This document shows positions 52,701 through 64,000 of a DNA stretch of 64,000 nucleotides, in pieces (within the stretch, counting starts at the first letter, position 1; every line of letters starts with the position of its first letter). The DNA is from Cepaea nemoralis (Eukaryota; Mollusca; Gastropoda; Stylommatophora; Helicidae), in assembly GCA_014155875.1 (NCBI GenBank), contig JACEFZ010002082.1, positions 1-64,000 on the forward strand. The letters are read 5' to 3'. A model generated the notes under the pieces. That model did not search any database. It was not told the origin of the DNA and saw only the letters and a program-made list of their open reading frames with translations. The translations under genes were made by a program, and so were the position numbers.

Positions 52701-54150
52701 CAAGGCCCCCGGTGAAGATAACATCACAACAGAAATGATTAAAGCTTTAGAAGAATATGGACTAGATCAAGTCACCAGACTGCTGAACACATTATATGAT
52801 ACTGGATATATACCTTCTGAATTATGTAACTCTGTATTTATTGCAATTCCAGAAGAAATCAGGAGCCTTGGAATGTGATCAACATAGAATAATTAGTATA
52901 ATGAGTCACATAACAAAGATTTTGCTACGAATTATCATGCAAAGAGTGAGGAAGAAATTACCACCTAAAATAGGGGAAGAACAATGTGGGTTTGTAGAAG
53001 GAAAGGGTACAGTAAATGCTGTGTATATGCTGCGAACAGTTATTGAACGTGCTATAGAAGTAAACAACGATATACATCTTTGCTTTATTGACTACACAAA
53101 AGCTTTTTATAGAGTTAGACATGTCAACATGGTGGATATGCTTGCAGATCTACAAATTGATTGGAAATACATGGAAAAAATACATAAAAACATATATTGG
53201 AAACAACAAGCTGCCATAAGTATTGATAATGAATACAATATCAGCCTATTAAGAGAGGTGTTAGGCAGGGATGTGTAATGTCTCCAGATCTTTTTTCCCT
53301 GTACAGCGAAAATATTTTCAGAAATGTAGAAGATATAAATGGAATCAGCTTTGGAGGACGAAACGTCAATAACATTAGATATGCAGATGATACAGTATTA
53401 ATTACAGACAATGCGCAGGATCTGCAACAATTAGTAGATGCGGTTGAGCAGCTGGGGTTAGAATTAAATTGTAAAACGACACAGGTTATGGTCGTCACTA
53501 TGAAGAACGAAGTGCCACAATGTAATATACAAGTAAATGGGAATATTCTTCAACAAGTGAATCGATACAATTGTCTCGGAGCAGTCATAACATCTGATGG
53601 GAGATGCCTTGAAGAGATTAGAACACGAATCGCCATGGCGAAAGTAGCCTTTAGCAAGATGAAAAACATTCTGACCAATAAAAAGATGTCAATTGAAACG
53701 AGAAAAAGAGTGTTGAGGGGATACATAGAGCCTGTTCTTTTGTATGGATGTGAAATTTGGACAATGTGCAGTCAAGCTGAAAAACATCTGATGGCTGCAG
53801 AAATGTGGTTTCTGTGGAAAATGCAAAGAATACCATGGACAGATAGAAAAATCCAATGACCAAGTACTACAGGAGACAAATGAAACTCATTAATTGATTA
53901 GGGAAATTAGACGTAGACAGTCAAAATATTTTGGACATGTTATGAGAAAAATGGATTGGAGAACTAAGTGACAACTGGCAAGATCGTAGGGAGCAGACCA
54001 AGAGGAAGACCGAGAGGAAAATTCCTAAATGGCTTGGCCACATGGCATGGATGAGACAGGAACACTGAGCTGATCCACGACTCTGGTGAGTGAAATGGCT
54101 ACTCATGACCGCCCACGCTTTCCGGCATGGCACATGATTGATTGATTGAT
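49740..54150 (+). pseudogene. Near-full-length RTE-like LINE, interrupted by another LINE
   Basis: Reading order is intact: LATWNVRTLNDDDKLENIKQ (49.99-50.12 kb), interruption, ILGMCETRWIGAGIK (51.41 kb), AP-endonuclease motifs GDFNAKVG and SDHRLL (51.56-52.12 kb), RT blocks (KAGKAPGEDNITTEM; LCFIDYTKAF; RQGCVMSPDLFSLY; IRYADDTVL with both catalytic Asp) and the C-terminal LLYGCEIWTMCSQAEKHLMA, then the 3' end with (ATTG)n. Several frameshifts and stops separate the blocks. This is the parent family of the fragments at 24.5, 35.2, 39.0 and 45.5 kb. The clade is inferred from the block pattern. Confidence 0.85.
50126..51376 (+). mobile_element. 5'-truncated LINE inserted inside the larger LINE, 11-bp TSD
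   Basis: Flanked by AAAGCAAGAAC at 50115-50125 and 51377-51387. It encodes RT from about FVDQEKAFDRVDRYKLW through KGVRQGCVLSPLLFNIY and LLFADDQCLF (catalytic pair intact) to KWFGHVVRMQHQ and RPRGRPRRK, with few stops. It ends in GATGATGGTGATGATG. No endonuclease is present, so the copy is dead on arrival. It is of a different family from its host. Confidence 0.92.
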
Positions 54151-54284
54151 GTTTAAATTAAGCCTGGATCAACGCGCAGTACACAAATGAAAAGGAATGT
54201 CAATCAGTGGATGGAAAGATAAAGCGATATGTGCCTAATAGTGAAGAACAACATTTGGTACACGCCCAAGCTAGTAATACCGTC

Positions 54285-54560
54285 TTTACTAATATTAAAC
54301 ATTGCACCCACTTCCATTACGAATATGGATACGCCTTGATTGGTTACCCGATTTGACTCGTACTACTGTAAAACAGGTTTGTTAGCGTGAATCCAATATG
54401 TTTTGGTTACAAAAATCAAAGAAATTCCCCCTCTTTCTGTGATTTCAGTTACCTTTGGGCTATCAAAGACATATTCCTTGGGTGGAAGTAAATATAAGGC
54501 GGCAGGAAAAAATGGCATGTCGATGCAATACATACTTTTCAAAAACATTTTACGTCAGTG
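54285..54560 (+). repeat. Dispersed repeat family, uninterrupted copy
   Basis: Same family as 29560-30080. It carries a single CATTGCACCC where the other copy has a SINE between two. Confidence 0.78.
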
Positions 54561-54607
54561 AGGGCAAACAATTGTGTGTGTGTTTTTTTTTTTTGTTGTT
54601 GTTTTTT

Positions 54608-54800
54608 TTCATATCCCTTACAGGACGTTGCAGTCAACACCAGCATTTTTCAGCTGCTGTTGATGTACTAGGCAAGCTTTACGTTCAGTAGTTCGCCATT
54701 GCTTTCTGAACGACCAGCTTCCATACCAACACGTTATAACACAACGCGACACAGTCTGCTGCACAAATCGATCGCAGCTGAGCTTCGAACGCCTGGTAAG
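54608..54800 (-). mobile_element. SINE family B copy
   Basis: Starts with CATATCCCTTACAGGACGTT and contains AACACCAGCATTTTTCAGCTG and CCATTGCTTTCTGA, the reverse complement of the family body. The head is degraded. Confidence 0.72.
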
Positions 54801-55041
54801 CGACTCACGAACCGCGTCAAATAATTATGAATGCACTACAGGCCGGCCGGTCCACGCAGTAAACTCCCGCCTTTCTCCTTCAAAAGCTTTTACTGGACTT
54901 CACTATGCTAGACTGGCCGTTCCTCCACGAACCTCCGCCTAACTATTGCGGCAGTTCTAGCCTTACTAATGTATGTCAAATGAAACCATCAGTAGGTAAC
55001 CACGTCACTCACGGACAATATTGGTGCGGTATTGTGCAATT

Positions 55042-55295
55042 GCCGGTCTCTCTGCCCGAGGGGTTACAATACTTTCTCCGTAATCCCGTTTGTCACGCAG
55101 AGTCTCGTAGCGGGCGAGAACTAGAAGCGGTTCTACCGCCGCTGGTGACTTGCTAGATAACTGAGCCGGCCGCTCAGAAAGCAATGTCAACTATTGAGCG
55201 TAATCTTGCCAAGAAATCAACAGAAAGCTGAAAGATGCTGCTGTTGAAAGCGATGTCCTGTAAAATATATGCGAATTTTAAAAAAAAAAGAAAAA
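55042..55295 (+). mobile_element. SINE family B copy with 12-14-bp TSD
   Basis: From GCCGGTCTCTCTGCCCGAGG to an A-rich tail. TATTGTGCAATTGC flanks at 55030-55043 and 55296-55309 (the last GC may be shared with the SINE start). Independent confirmation of the family boundaries. Confidence 0.92.
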
Positions 55296-55309
55296 TATTG
55301 TGCAATTGC

Positions 55310-56326
<1,017 letters not shown>

Positions 56327-58780
56327 CGACAGATCATCCTCATTGCACAACGAACCATTCAGTCCACAAATGCTCGGATACCCTCCTCAGCAAATCCCGC
56401 AGCGTGTAGCGAGCGACTAATGACACCAGTTCTGTGTTGGTTTATCAATCTTCTTTGGCTTCCTGCGTAGTGTTCTTGTTTGGCCACCCCTCTTTTAATT
56501 TGCTGTTCTCGCAGTCTGGCCATGGTTGTAAATTCCACGTCATCACTTGGTTCTCGCAAAAGTCTTACGTGTCGTAGAGCATTCAGAATGTCAGCCTGAA
56601 TCCAGGGCGCGTCCGCCCTCCAAAGTAGCCTTACCTGAGAGCTTGTCAGCCCGCCCATTTCCTTGTACTCCCGCATGACCTGGCACGAAGATGAAACTAA
56701 TCTTTGCCAGCCGAGACCGCTCCAGAGACAGCAACCATTCTCTTCGGATCCACCCCATCTCTATCCTCTTGAGCATGCTCATTGAGTCGCTAAAGAAACA
56801 TGCCTTAGTGAATGTCTGTGTCTCGAGCCATGTTATTGCTTTACCTACTTCCATGACTTCCATAGTCAGGCTACTTGTGGTCTCAGTGAAAGCACCAGAG
56901 TCTTCCTTCACAATTCTCCCTCCGGCCTGAGCCGTAAAGGCCCATGAGCTTCTCACATGTCGGACGACTGGTCCATCTGTGTAAATGACAGCATCACCGT
57001 CTAGCGAATTCTCGAAAATCAACGCTTGTACTTACGCCTCCACAGCAGCCGGATTTTCTTGTCTGCATTTTCTATCCGGCTGGATGCAAAACGGAAAAGA
57101 ATGTGCAGGAAACTGTTGGCACTTGTACCCACTCCTCGCCAGGTTCTAAGTCCTCAAGTGAACACACCTGTTGAAGAATGTCTTTGGCTCGACCCATCCA
57201 CGACCGTCCTCTTTTTAACCTGCTGCCCTTCACCTTCATAATTTCACTATGCAGTGGATGTTGTGTGTTTGCGTTAACTCTGAGGTAGGCGCGTGCTCTG
57301 CAAATTTGTAGTTCTGTCTTCAATGGTTGGAAAATCAAGAAGGTAGCGTATCGCCCTGCATGCTGTATCTCTTGTACTTCCAAGAATAATGCGCATAGCT
57401 TCATTCTGTATCCTTTCCATCCTTTATATCTGCTTACGGCTGAGAGTCAGGATTGCCATCGCTTACTCAAAAACAGACATGACCAGCCCCTCGTATAAGA
57501 AGACATAGATGGCGCTGCTCCAGTTTGATGCCGCCATCACCCGCATCGCAGCCAAACCCCGCTTGGACTTTGTTATCATCTGGTCTATGTGCTCATTATA
57601 AGCAAGGCTTCGATCAAACCGTATCCCCAGGTAATTCATTGTCTGCGTTCTTTCCACCGTCTCTGAACACAGCTTTACAGTTGGTGTTGGAGTGTTGACA
57701 ATATGATTATTCAACGAGAACCAAGTCACTGTTGCCTTTGTTGAGTTGACCATTGCCCCAGCTTCAACACACCAAGTACTTATGCGATTGAGTTCGGTTT
57801 GTAGTTCCTATGGCAACCTGATCTCTATCCTTACCTGACGATACACTAAAACATCCGTCGGCATATGACAATGTCCTACCAGGTCCAGTGATCTGCTCAC
57901 TGGTGATTCTCACTGTGTAGGCGTTGAACAGTACCGGAGATAATGGTGAACTCTGTGGTAGGCCAGGATATATTGTTGTTGGTTCCGAAGTCCAACTGCC
58001 ACATCTAAAAACTACTTTCCGTTGGAAGAGGGCTGCAGCGATCCAATTAAGGAGGAATGGACTTACTTTTAGTTCAAGAAGCTGAAACATTAAAAAATCC
58101 AATGGTACTCTGTTGTATGCGTTCTCAAGATCAATCGCTGCAGCAAAGGTTTCAATGCCTGAGTGGAAACCTTCATAGACATCATGGGCAAAGACTGCTG
58201 CATTGGTCCAGGTTTCTCTTTTTGGACGGTACCCACCCAGGGTAGGTGGAAAAACACCTTGCCTCTCTAGCTGGCTTGATATTTTCCTGGCAATCAACTT
58301 CTCCAGCAGCTTGCCTATTGTATTCTGCATGGTTATAACTCGATATCCCGGAATTTGTGTGTGGTCTTTGCCAGGCTTCGGCAAGGGAATCAGATAGCTG
58401 TGTAACCACTCCTCCTTGATGCTAGCACTCCCTATTCTGTTGTTGTACATGTCTGCTAGTTTCTCTAGCTCGTTATCGGTACACCTATTGATGTCGTCGT
58501 ATCTTATACCATCAGGCCCTGAAGCGCTGTTGTTTTTTTATCGTCGAAGCACGGCCTTGATTTCTTTCACTGTCACTGTGTCTTCATCCGAAGTATTCTG
58601 GGCCTTGCACCTGTCTGAGGTGACCTCCTTGGCAAGATTTCGGCCTCTCATGTCTGTCTGGTTGTTCTGCTCTAGATAGCGTTCAAAGAGGGCTTTGCCC
58701 TTTTCCTCGTGAGTGTCACAAAATGCGCCTGGAGAATGCGACCAGGAGATGCGGGATTGACCAGACACACGAGATCTCAC
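56327..58780 (-). pseudogene. I-like LINE with reverse transcriptase and RNase H, decayed
   Basis: Minus-strand order: N-terminal RT side near 58700; RT blocks (LIPLPKPGKDHTQIPGYRVI, AAIDLENAYNRVPLDFL, GLPQSSPLSPVLFNAYT) at 57.85-58.45 kb, with the active site YADG instead of YADD; MNYLGIRFDRSLAYNEH near 57.65 kb; then RNase H at 56.6-57.0 kb with IYTDG, MEVMEVGKA, SDSMSM and GHAGVQGNGRAD. RNase H downstream of RT points to the I/R1 side of LINEs. Frameshifts and the active-site change make it inactive. Confidence 0.85.
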
Positions 58781-58799
58781 GGCCTACGACAAAGTTCAC

Positions 58800-60864
58800 G
58801 ATTTATAGCACCGTTTTAATCAAAGGGAGATAATTCAAGTAATTTTACCTCTAAGGAAGTGGATGATTACGGCCCATGGATTCTGGGTGATGACACCGGA
58901 AGTAGTGTCTTAACTGCGCAATCGCAGCAAGCTAGCTAGGTGCTGGGAGTACTGATGGTTGTCTGGCCGGCTGGCGAACCTCTGTCTGGCTGCAGTGAAT
59001 TGAAGAAATTGGTTCCAGTGTCAACATAGTTTGAAGACTGTAGACATAATGTTCTCAAGTTGGACTAGGCTCCATGCTTCTAACTGCATTGCCAAACGAA
59101 AGGGTAAGAATGCTACCATTCTTGAATCCAAATACCAGATGTGCAGATTGCATACCACGACTGTTGCCATAAGTCAAGGGCGAGCCTGTAATTTTCCATA
59201 ACGGAACTGGCCTGTTTACATGAATAAAATTCCTGGCATGTTGCCAACAGTGCATTGCCAAGACAGGAAAAATAATGCAGAACTTGTCTTGCCTTGCCAG
59301 AAGTTGTTTGTGGAGAAATGGGAGTGGCCCTAAATGTTGGTGATTTGATGGCACTACTGGGCCGCCTTGGAACTCAGACGTAGTCGACAAAACCGGAAGT
59401 CGGTGACGGCGTAACTAAAACCCTATCCGTGTAATATATCCTCCGACTCGGTCAGGTCAAGACGAATCTCATGGGAATGTCCGCGGTCAAATCGACGGTC
59501 ATTTGAGCGATCCCGCATGTGTCGAAGTCGCGTCTTTTGGCGGGACGACTGCTGGCTTTTTCTTTGCCTTTCTCATGCACTTAGTGTTCAAGGTCTCCTT
59601 AACGGACTACCGTCCTAACATATAGTGGGTTCCTGTGAGGAGAACAACGGGGAGGGGAAAGGAGGGACAAGTGATGCTACAGACATGTCTGATAGTTGCA
59701 GGGGGAATGAATTGGGAAAAACATGACCACCTGGGAAGAGCGGGAAGGGGGTTTTGCCAACGGCCCTCCTTCAGGGCCATCTTGCCTATGGGTACTGTAG
59801 ACCCTCTAACCCTGTATGTCATTAGAAGACTTCCTCTGGGGAACTGGGGCACAGACACTCATGACCAATTACCGTGGGTTCACTCTATCCGCAGTCCAGG
59901 GAAACATGTTCTGTTCAGCTGCTTTTCAGACCCCAGACCTTATTCTTCTCTGACCCTGAGGCACTGGCCTGTTATTGAACCACCACCCATCTTAGGGATG
60001 TGATTCACTCTCTGAGTACAAAGATACTGTCTATCCCCATATGATGAGTCGTGGTCATGTGATTCTCAGTCGAGGGTTGACTGTGTCATTTTTCCAGATT
60101 CTACCTTCCGGAGAGAAGTGATGGACAGTCAGTAAAACCATCACTCTGTGCCAGCATCAGCAGTCTGGACAAACCAGTCAACGTGAGGTGATCATACTGC
60201 CCACTACCCAGTCAGTCGTCTGTACCCTCAGAGTAGGTCCAGGATGACTAAACAACCAGTTTCAGATAGAAACAACGTCTGGGCAAGTATACTGTTCGTG
60301 TGATTGTCCGGATGTGCCACTCATGACCTATTCGACCACCACTCAACTATCGATGATATAAATCCACACTTATTTCAAACGGATGATATTCTTGATAATA
60401 AATATAGCCAAAGACTTTAGGCCTTGTAACCAGGAACAATGTTCTAAGGGAAATTTAGCACTGAACATTGTGCTTTGATAGACTGTAATTCATAAACTGT
60501 GCTACTAAAATTGTGCACCTATGAGTGAGGTATCTACCTGATGGAATGTGAAGGGGAATTCAGTGTTTCATTTGAACACACGCTCAGCTTCCCAGTGTCA
60601 TTATCCTAACGGGCTACAATTCGGAGAAGGTGCTGTCTGGTCAAAGACTGAGGTCCTACATAAAGAAGATAAGTGGCATTACCTTCTTATGTGGAACTCT
60701 GACATTAGCATTGTACCATGAATGACCTTCTTCATGTGGCTACCTCAGCTGACTGTCTTGTAGCAATTGGCACACCAGACAGATCTGCACTACATCCACA
60801 TTATCTTCACTTCCCTTGTACAATACACTTTTGTTATTGAGTTTGTAGATACCGGAGTTGCATC
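58800..60864. other. No recognisable gene
   Basis: About 2 kb. A 122-codon frame at 59635-60003 has no recognisable motif. Confidence 0.45.
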
Positions 60865-61407
60865 TGTCATAATCTCCAATATCTCCAACCGAGATGCAGT
60901 AACATCGTTACGCCCGCCAGGCGAATAGTCTCCAACCGGGATGCAGTAACATCGTTACGCTTGCCAGGCGAGTACCAGTTACCTGCCCGCAGGTTGCTGG
61001 CTGACGTGATAGTCAGCGGTCAGGCAAGGACAAAGCAAGACGCACGCAGTCCTCGTGAAGCCAATCCACAGGACAAGCGCTGTGCGGGGAAACCGGGAGA
61101 CGGCTTTGGAACTCGGACATGACAGGACGTGTGGGTTGAGAAAGGCTTCGTGTAGTTCTGTGCCCGAAAGTCGAGTGCTTGTATATCTTGTGAGATAGAC
61201 TGTGAAGCTGTGGGTTTTGTCTGTAAGTGTACTGATGTATTGTATATGTATAGTAATGATCATCACATGCCAAACTAGATCGTATTGCATGTGACTTGTA
61301 AATAAATCCATTGAACTCAGTGTCATTGTGTGTCAAGTCCAATCATTTTGTACTTGTACTTGTCTCATATATGTTAGGTCCAACGAGCCAGGTTTAAGAT
61401 CCTGACA
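60865..61407 (+). mobile_element. 5' LTR of a Ty3/Gypsy-type retrotransposon (543 bp)
   Basis: TGTCA...TGACA ends, same length as the solo LTR. The internal 44-bp tandem repeat with GTAAC-ATC-GTTAC is also present here, as is AATAAA at 61301-61306. The left flank is GCATC, the expected TSD if the 3' LTR lies past the window. A canonical TGG primer-binding start directly after the LTR was not seen. Confidence 0.9.
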
Positions 61408-62066
61408 TGTGTGAACGTGGAGAGCTCGTCCGCTTAGATTGTTTGAACTTGTAAAACATCAGTGATTATGTAACTTGTCGCCATTTTGACCTTGTCACCA
61501 TCTTGTAAACATGATGTCTATGTCCTTACTGAATGTCATCTTGATGTAAGTGATGTGTCATCATAGTTGTTGATTGTTGAAATATATCTAGATTGTATTC
61601 GTGAAGTTAGTTGTGGAAAGCAGAAAGTTTGGGAAAGAAAGTAACTTGTGATTTGAAAAAATTGTTGACCGACGACATTACGACCTACAATTACACTCAA
61701 CGCCATACAAACCTAATCAAAACTTAGTGACAAGCATACACATCACATAAAGGTAGAGTCTAACTTATTTCCTCCCAAAAGAAAGCAGGTTTTCTGTGCC
61801 ATCTGAAACCGTTGCCCGTAGAGGTCATTTTTCCTTGAAGTAGTGACCTTACAGTTTCTAACCCTGGTTTGAACCGTTCTCGACCGCATCCAGTACACTT
61901 GAGTATATTTTTTGTATATACTTTCGGATGCAAATCTGGGCATAAATTGTAAGTTCAACAAGATTGTAAATTTTTCACGTTACTAACACCTTGTAACAAA
62001 TTGTGTGTCTGAGAACGCATTTTCATTTAAACATTCCATCATTCTTCTTTAAACGACTTCATCGAG
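61408..62066 (+). other. Leader between 5' LTR and gag
   Basis: No frame of note; it would hold the primer-binding site and packaging signals. Confidence 0.5.
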
Positions 62067-64000
62067 ATGGGTTTAAGGCTACAGTTAACTGGTGACGAGT
62101 TAACAAAGTGGAGTGAAACAAAATATTCTGAACACCTCCTAGTACAAGAAAAAGCTAGCGAACGCGAGGAAAGAGCGGCTGAAAGAGCTGCCAAGCAAGC
62201 AGAAGCAGCATTAAAGCAGGCAGAGGCAGAAACAGCATTAAAACAGGCAGAGTTAAATACTGAATTGAGGAAGGCAGAAATCGCAGCTCAAAGTAAACGA
62301 GAAGAGCTTGAACTACAACTCAAAATTAAACAGCTTGAAGCCGATACTGCCATAGACAAAGAGGCTAAGAAATCTGAAAGACTGGAAAAAGAAAACCAGT
62401 ACAAAAAGTATCAAGGTATTGTTAGAAATTATACCTCAGGTGACTGCATTGCAGCGTTCACCCAGAATTTTGAAACCTTAATGGACCATTATCAGGTCCC
62501 AGTTTCTGAATGGAACATTATTTATATGAGGAGTTTGTCAGGGGAACCTCTGAAAGTCATAGAGACTATCCCCAAAGACCTCAGAAAAGAGTACCACTAT
62601 ATAAAGTCAAAAATTATGTCACATTTTATGCTAGATGAGGCAGGTTACAGAGAGCAGTTCAGCAAATTGAGTCCAAAACCTACTCAAACGTTCTCTGACT
62701 ATGTCTCTGTAGTCCCAGACGTATTTACAAAATGGCTTTCAGCAGCCAAAGTAAATAAAGACTTTCATAAGTTAGAAGAAGGTGTGCCCCTTGGAGAACA
62801 TCAGTCGAGGAGAGGAGTGGGTCAGAGTGCCAGCCGTGCAGTCAGACTTGTGCAGAGTTGTAATAACATTGAGCCGGGAGTGCAGGGAGTGGCCAGCAGG
62901 GGCCACGGAAGTGGAAATTCAGCAACTAATTCAGGAAAATTCTCGCCCGGGTGATGTGATTATCTACACGGATGGGTCAGTGTTGAGAGGTAGGAGAAGT
63001 GCCTGGGGGTTCTTGGCAAAAACTAATGGTCGGCGTTTGGTGCAGGAGAGCCTGGCGTATGATAACACTACATCTAGCTTAAGAATGGAGGTGGAGGCGG
63101 TCAGTGCAGCTTTCCGCTGGATAGAAAACACGATACATACACACATTGTGATTGTAACTGACTCAGAAAGCATGCTGAGAAGGGTGAGAACAGGTAGGCT
63201 TCGTGCGGAGTGGCTTGCTTCGCTTCAGAGGTCACGGGTAGTAAGCATCACCTGGATCTTTTCTCCTGGGCATGCCGGTGTGCTGGGGAATGAACAGGCG
63301 GACAGATTGGCTGGCTCGGCAAAATTTGGTGGAATATTGATGCATGACAAGGCAGACGTGGTTGCGGCCTTGTGGGAGCACGTGTACACCTCGGAGGAGC
63401 AGATGGAGCACCATGGTCTGGTAAGAATGAGACAACGAGGTGTGACGAGGGGATCTGGCCGACGCTCGGCGCTCGGAGGAAAGGCGAGACGGACATATAA
63501 TCAGATTGCTACTGGAACTATTAGTGTTGGAACTCTTTGCTGGCTGCTGAGGATGGAGACGGAGCGCTTATGGGAATGTCCCGAATGCTGTGATGTCGGT
63601 TCCTAAATCAATCAATCAATCAATCAATCATCAGGGATAAAATCATCACATCCCTTCCATCATCATTTTCAAAATTTTTGCAAGAGAATGAATGTATGAG
63701 TGTAGAACAGATTGAGAGACGTGGTTCGGCTTACTATACAGCCAATAAACATTGTTTTGCTAGTGAGGCTACTGATACAAACTTCGTAGCAGCTGCTAAC
63801 TATGAAAAACCTCGATCAGAACCCTACAATAGGCAAAGAACATATAAGCCTACTTCTGAGAAATACAATCATTGTAGATTCTGTAAAATTTCACACCACC
63901 AAAGTGAAATGTGTGATAAGAATCCGGCATATCTTACATACTTACAGAACTTCATAAATAGTCAGGATAAGGAACGTAAAAGCTTTAAAAGAGCACGTAA
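62067..64000 (+). pseudogene. Gypsy Gag with SCAN-like domain and CCHC knuckle, split by a LINE insertion
   Basis: Starts MGLRLQLTGDELTKWSE. A long Ala/Glu/Lys-rich coiled coil occupies about residues 30-115, then a SCAN/capsid-like domain (CIAAFTQNFETLMDHYQVPV onward). The frame is interrupted at about 62781. After the insertion it resumes at 63633 with IRDKIITSLPSSF, the expected continuation of the SCAN-like helix, and ends with a CX2CX4HX4C zinc knuckle (CRFCKISHHQSEMC) near 63885. Gag forms the virus-like particle. The element continues past the window. Confidence 0.85.
62782..63632 (+). mobile_element. 5'-truncated I-like LINE fragment with RNase H, inserted in gag
   Basis: Open frame of about 270 codons: EEWVRVPAV, then RNase H with IIYTDGSV, MEVEAVSAAF, VTDSESM and GHAGVLGNEQAD. 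It ends in (AATC)n at 63605-63631. It is related to but distinct from the LINE at 56327-58780, which has EEWVQVPTV and a (CTAA)n tail. Only one stop (the normal one) is visible, so the copy is young. A TSD could not be fixed. Confidence 0.85.

Noticed and set aside
56691..57241. Plus-strand frames opposite the I-like LINE
   Set aside because: Antisense shadows of the RNase H and RT coding region.
59635..60003. 122-codon frame in the unassigned 58.8-60.9 kb stretch
   Set aside because: No recognisable motif; length is within chance expectation for this window.

Overview
The window is animal nuclear DNA, AT-rich, with no bacterial gene architecture. It contains two parts: a virus-like transposon of the Maverick/Polinton (adintovirus-like) group in an extreme palindromic arrangement (about 1-22576), and about 41 kb of gene-poor host DNA filled with nested retrotransposons, SINEs and microsatellites. 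The transposon belongs to the group that includes the C. elegans F54H12.2 and F54H12.3 proteins, which is widespread in invertebrates. RTE-type LINEs, tRNA-derived SINEs, a RNase H-bearing I-like LINE and a Ty3/Gypsy element with a SCAN-like Gag fit a lophotrochozoan, perhaps a mollusc. That taxon is an inference; no host gene is visible to fix it.

Palindrome (1-22576). The axis is a 42-bp (AT)n tract at 11331-11372, with no unique spacer. Each 11.2-kb arm carries, from the outside inward: a ~2.4-kb non-coding, repeat-rich terminal region; a TATA box; a C2H2 zinc-finger gene; a convergent gene for a Bcl-2-like protein with clear BH1 and BH2 motifs; then a tightly packed co-oriented array. The array encodes an A32/FtsK-like packaging ATPase, one or two small structural-type proteins, an rve integrase with chromodomain, a small membrane protein, two tandem paralogous capsid-type proteins, a Gly-rich adenovirus core/pVI-like protein, an F54H12.2-like probable major capsid protein and an adenain-like cysteine protease. 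No protein-primed DNA polymerase B is visible anywhere. The arms differ by roughly 0.3-2% in coding parts and carry different lesions. The left arm has a broken zinc-finger gene and integrase. The right arm has a frameshifted capsid gene, protease, first paralog and core protein. Many lesions are one-base changes, often in homopolymers, so consensus error must be excluded.

Bcl-2 gene. Its start codon overlaps the ATPase start codon on the opposite strand, so each gene's promoter must lie inside the other gene or further away. A Bcl-2-type protein beside an adenain-like protease and an adenovirus-core-like protein resembles the functional kit of adenoviruses. It supports a once (or still) infectious, apoptosis-controlling element.

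Flank (22577-64000). Present are at least eight LINE segments (RTE-like and I-like), several with visible target-site duplications (TSDs) and nesting; a decayed mariner (27.4-28.0 kb); a decayed hAT transposase of the GTF2IRD2/SCAND3-related type (36.2-38.0 kb); a 543-bp solo LTR with a 5-bp TSD at 35640-36182 and the matching 5' LTR plus gag of a Gypsy element at 60865 to the window end; two tRNA-derived SINE families; an unclassified 144-bp insertion with a 13-bp TSD; a 23-bp minisatellite; and many microsatellites. Long stretches (26.0-27.4, 38.0-39.0, 39.8-43.2, 43.4-45.5 and 58.8-60.9 kb) show nothing I can identify.
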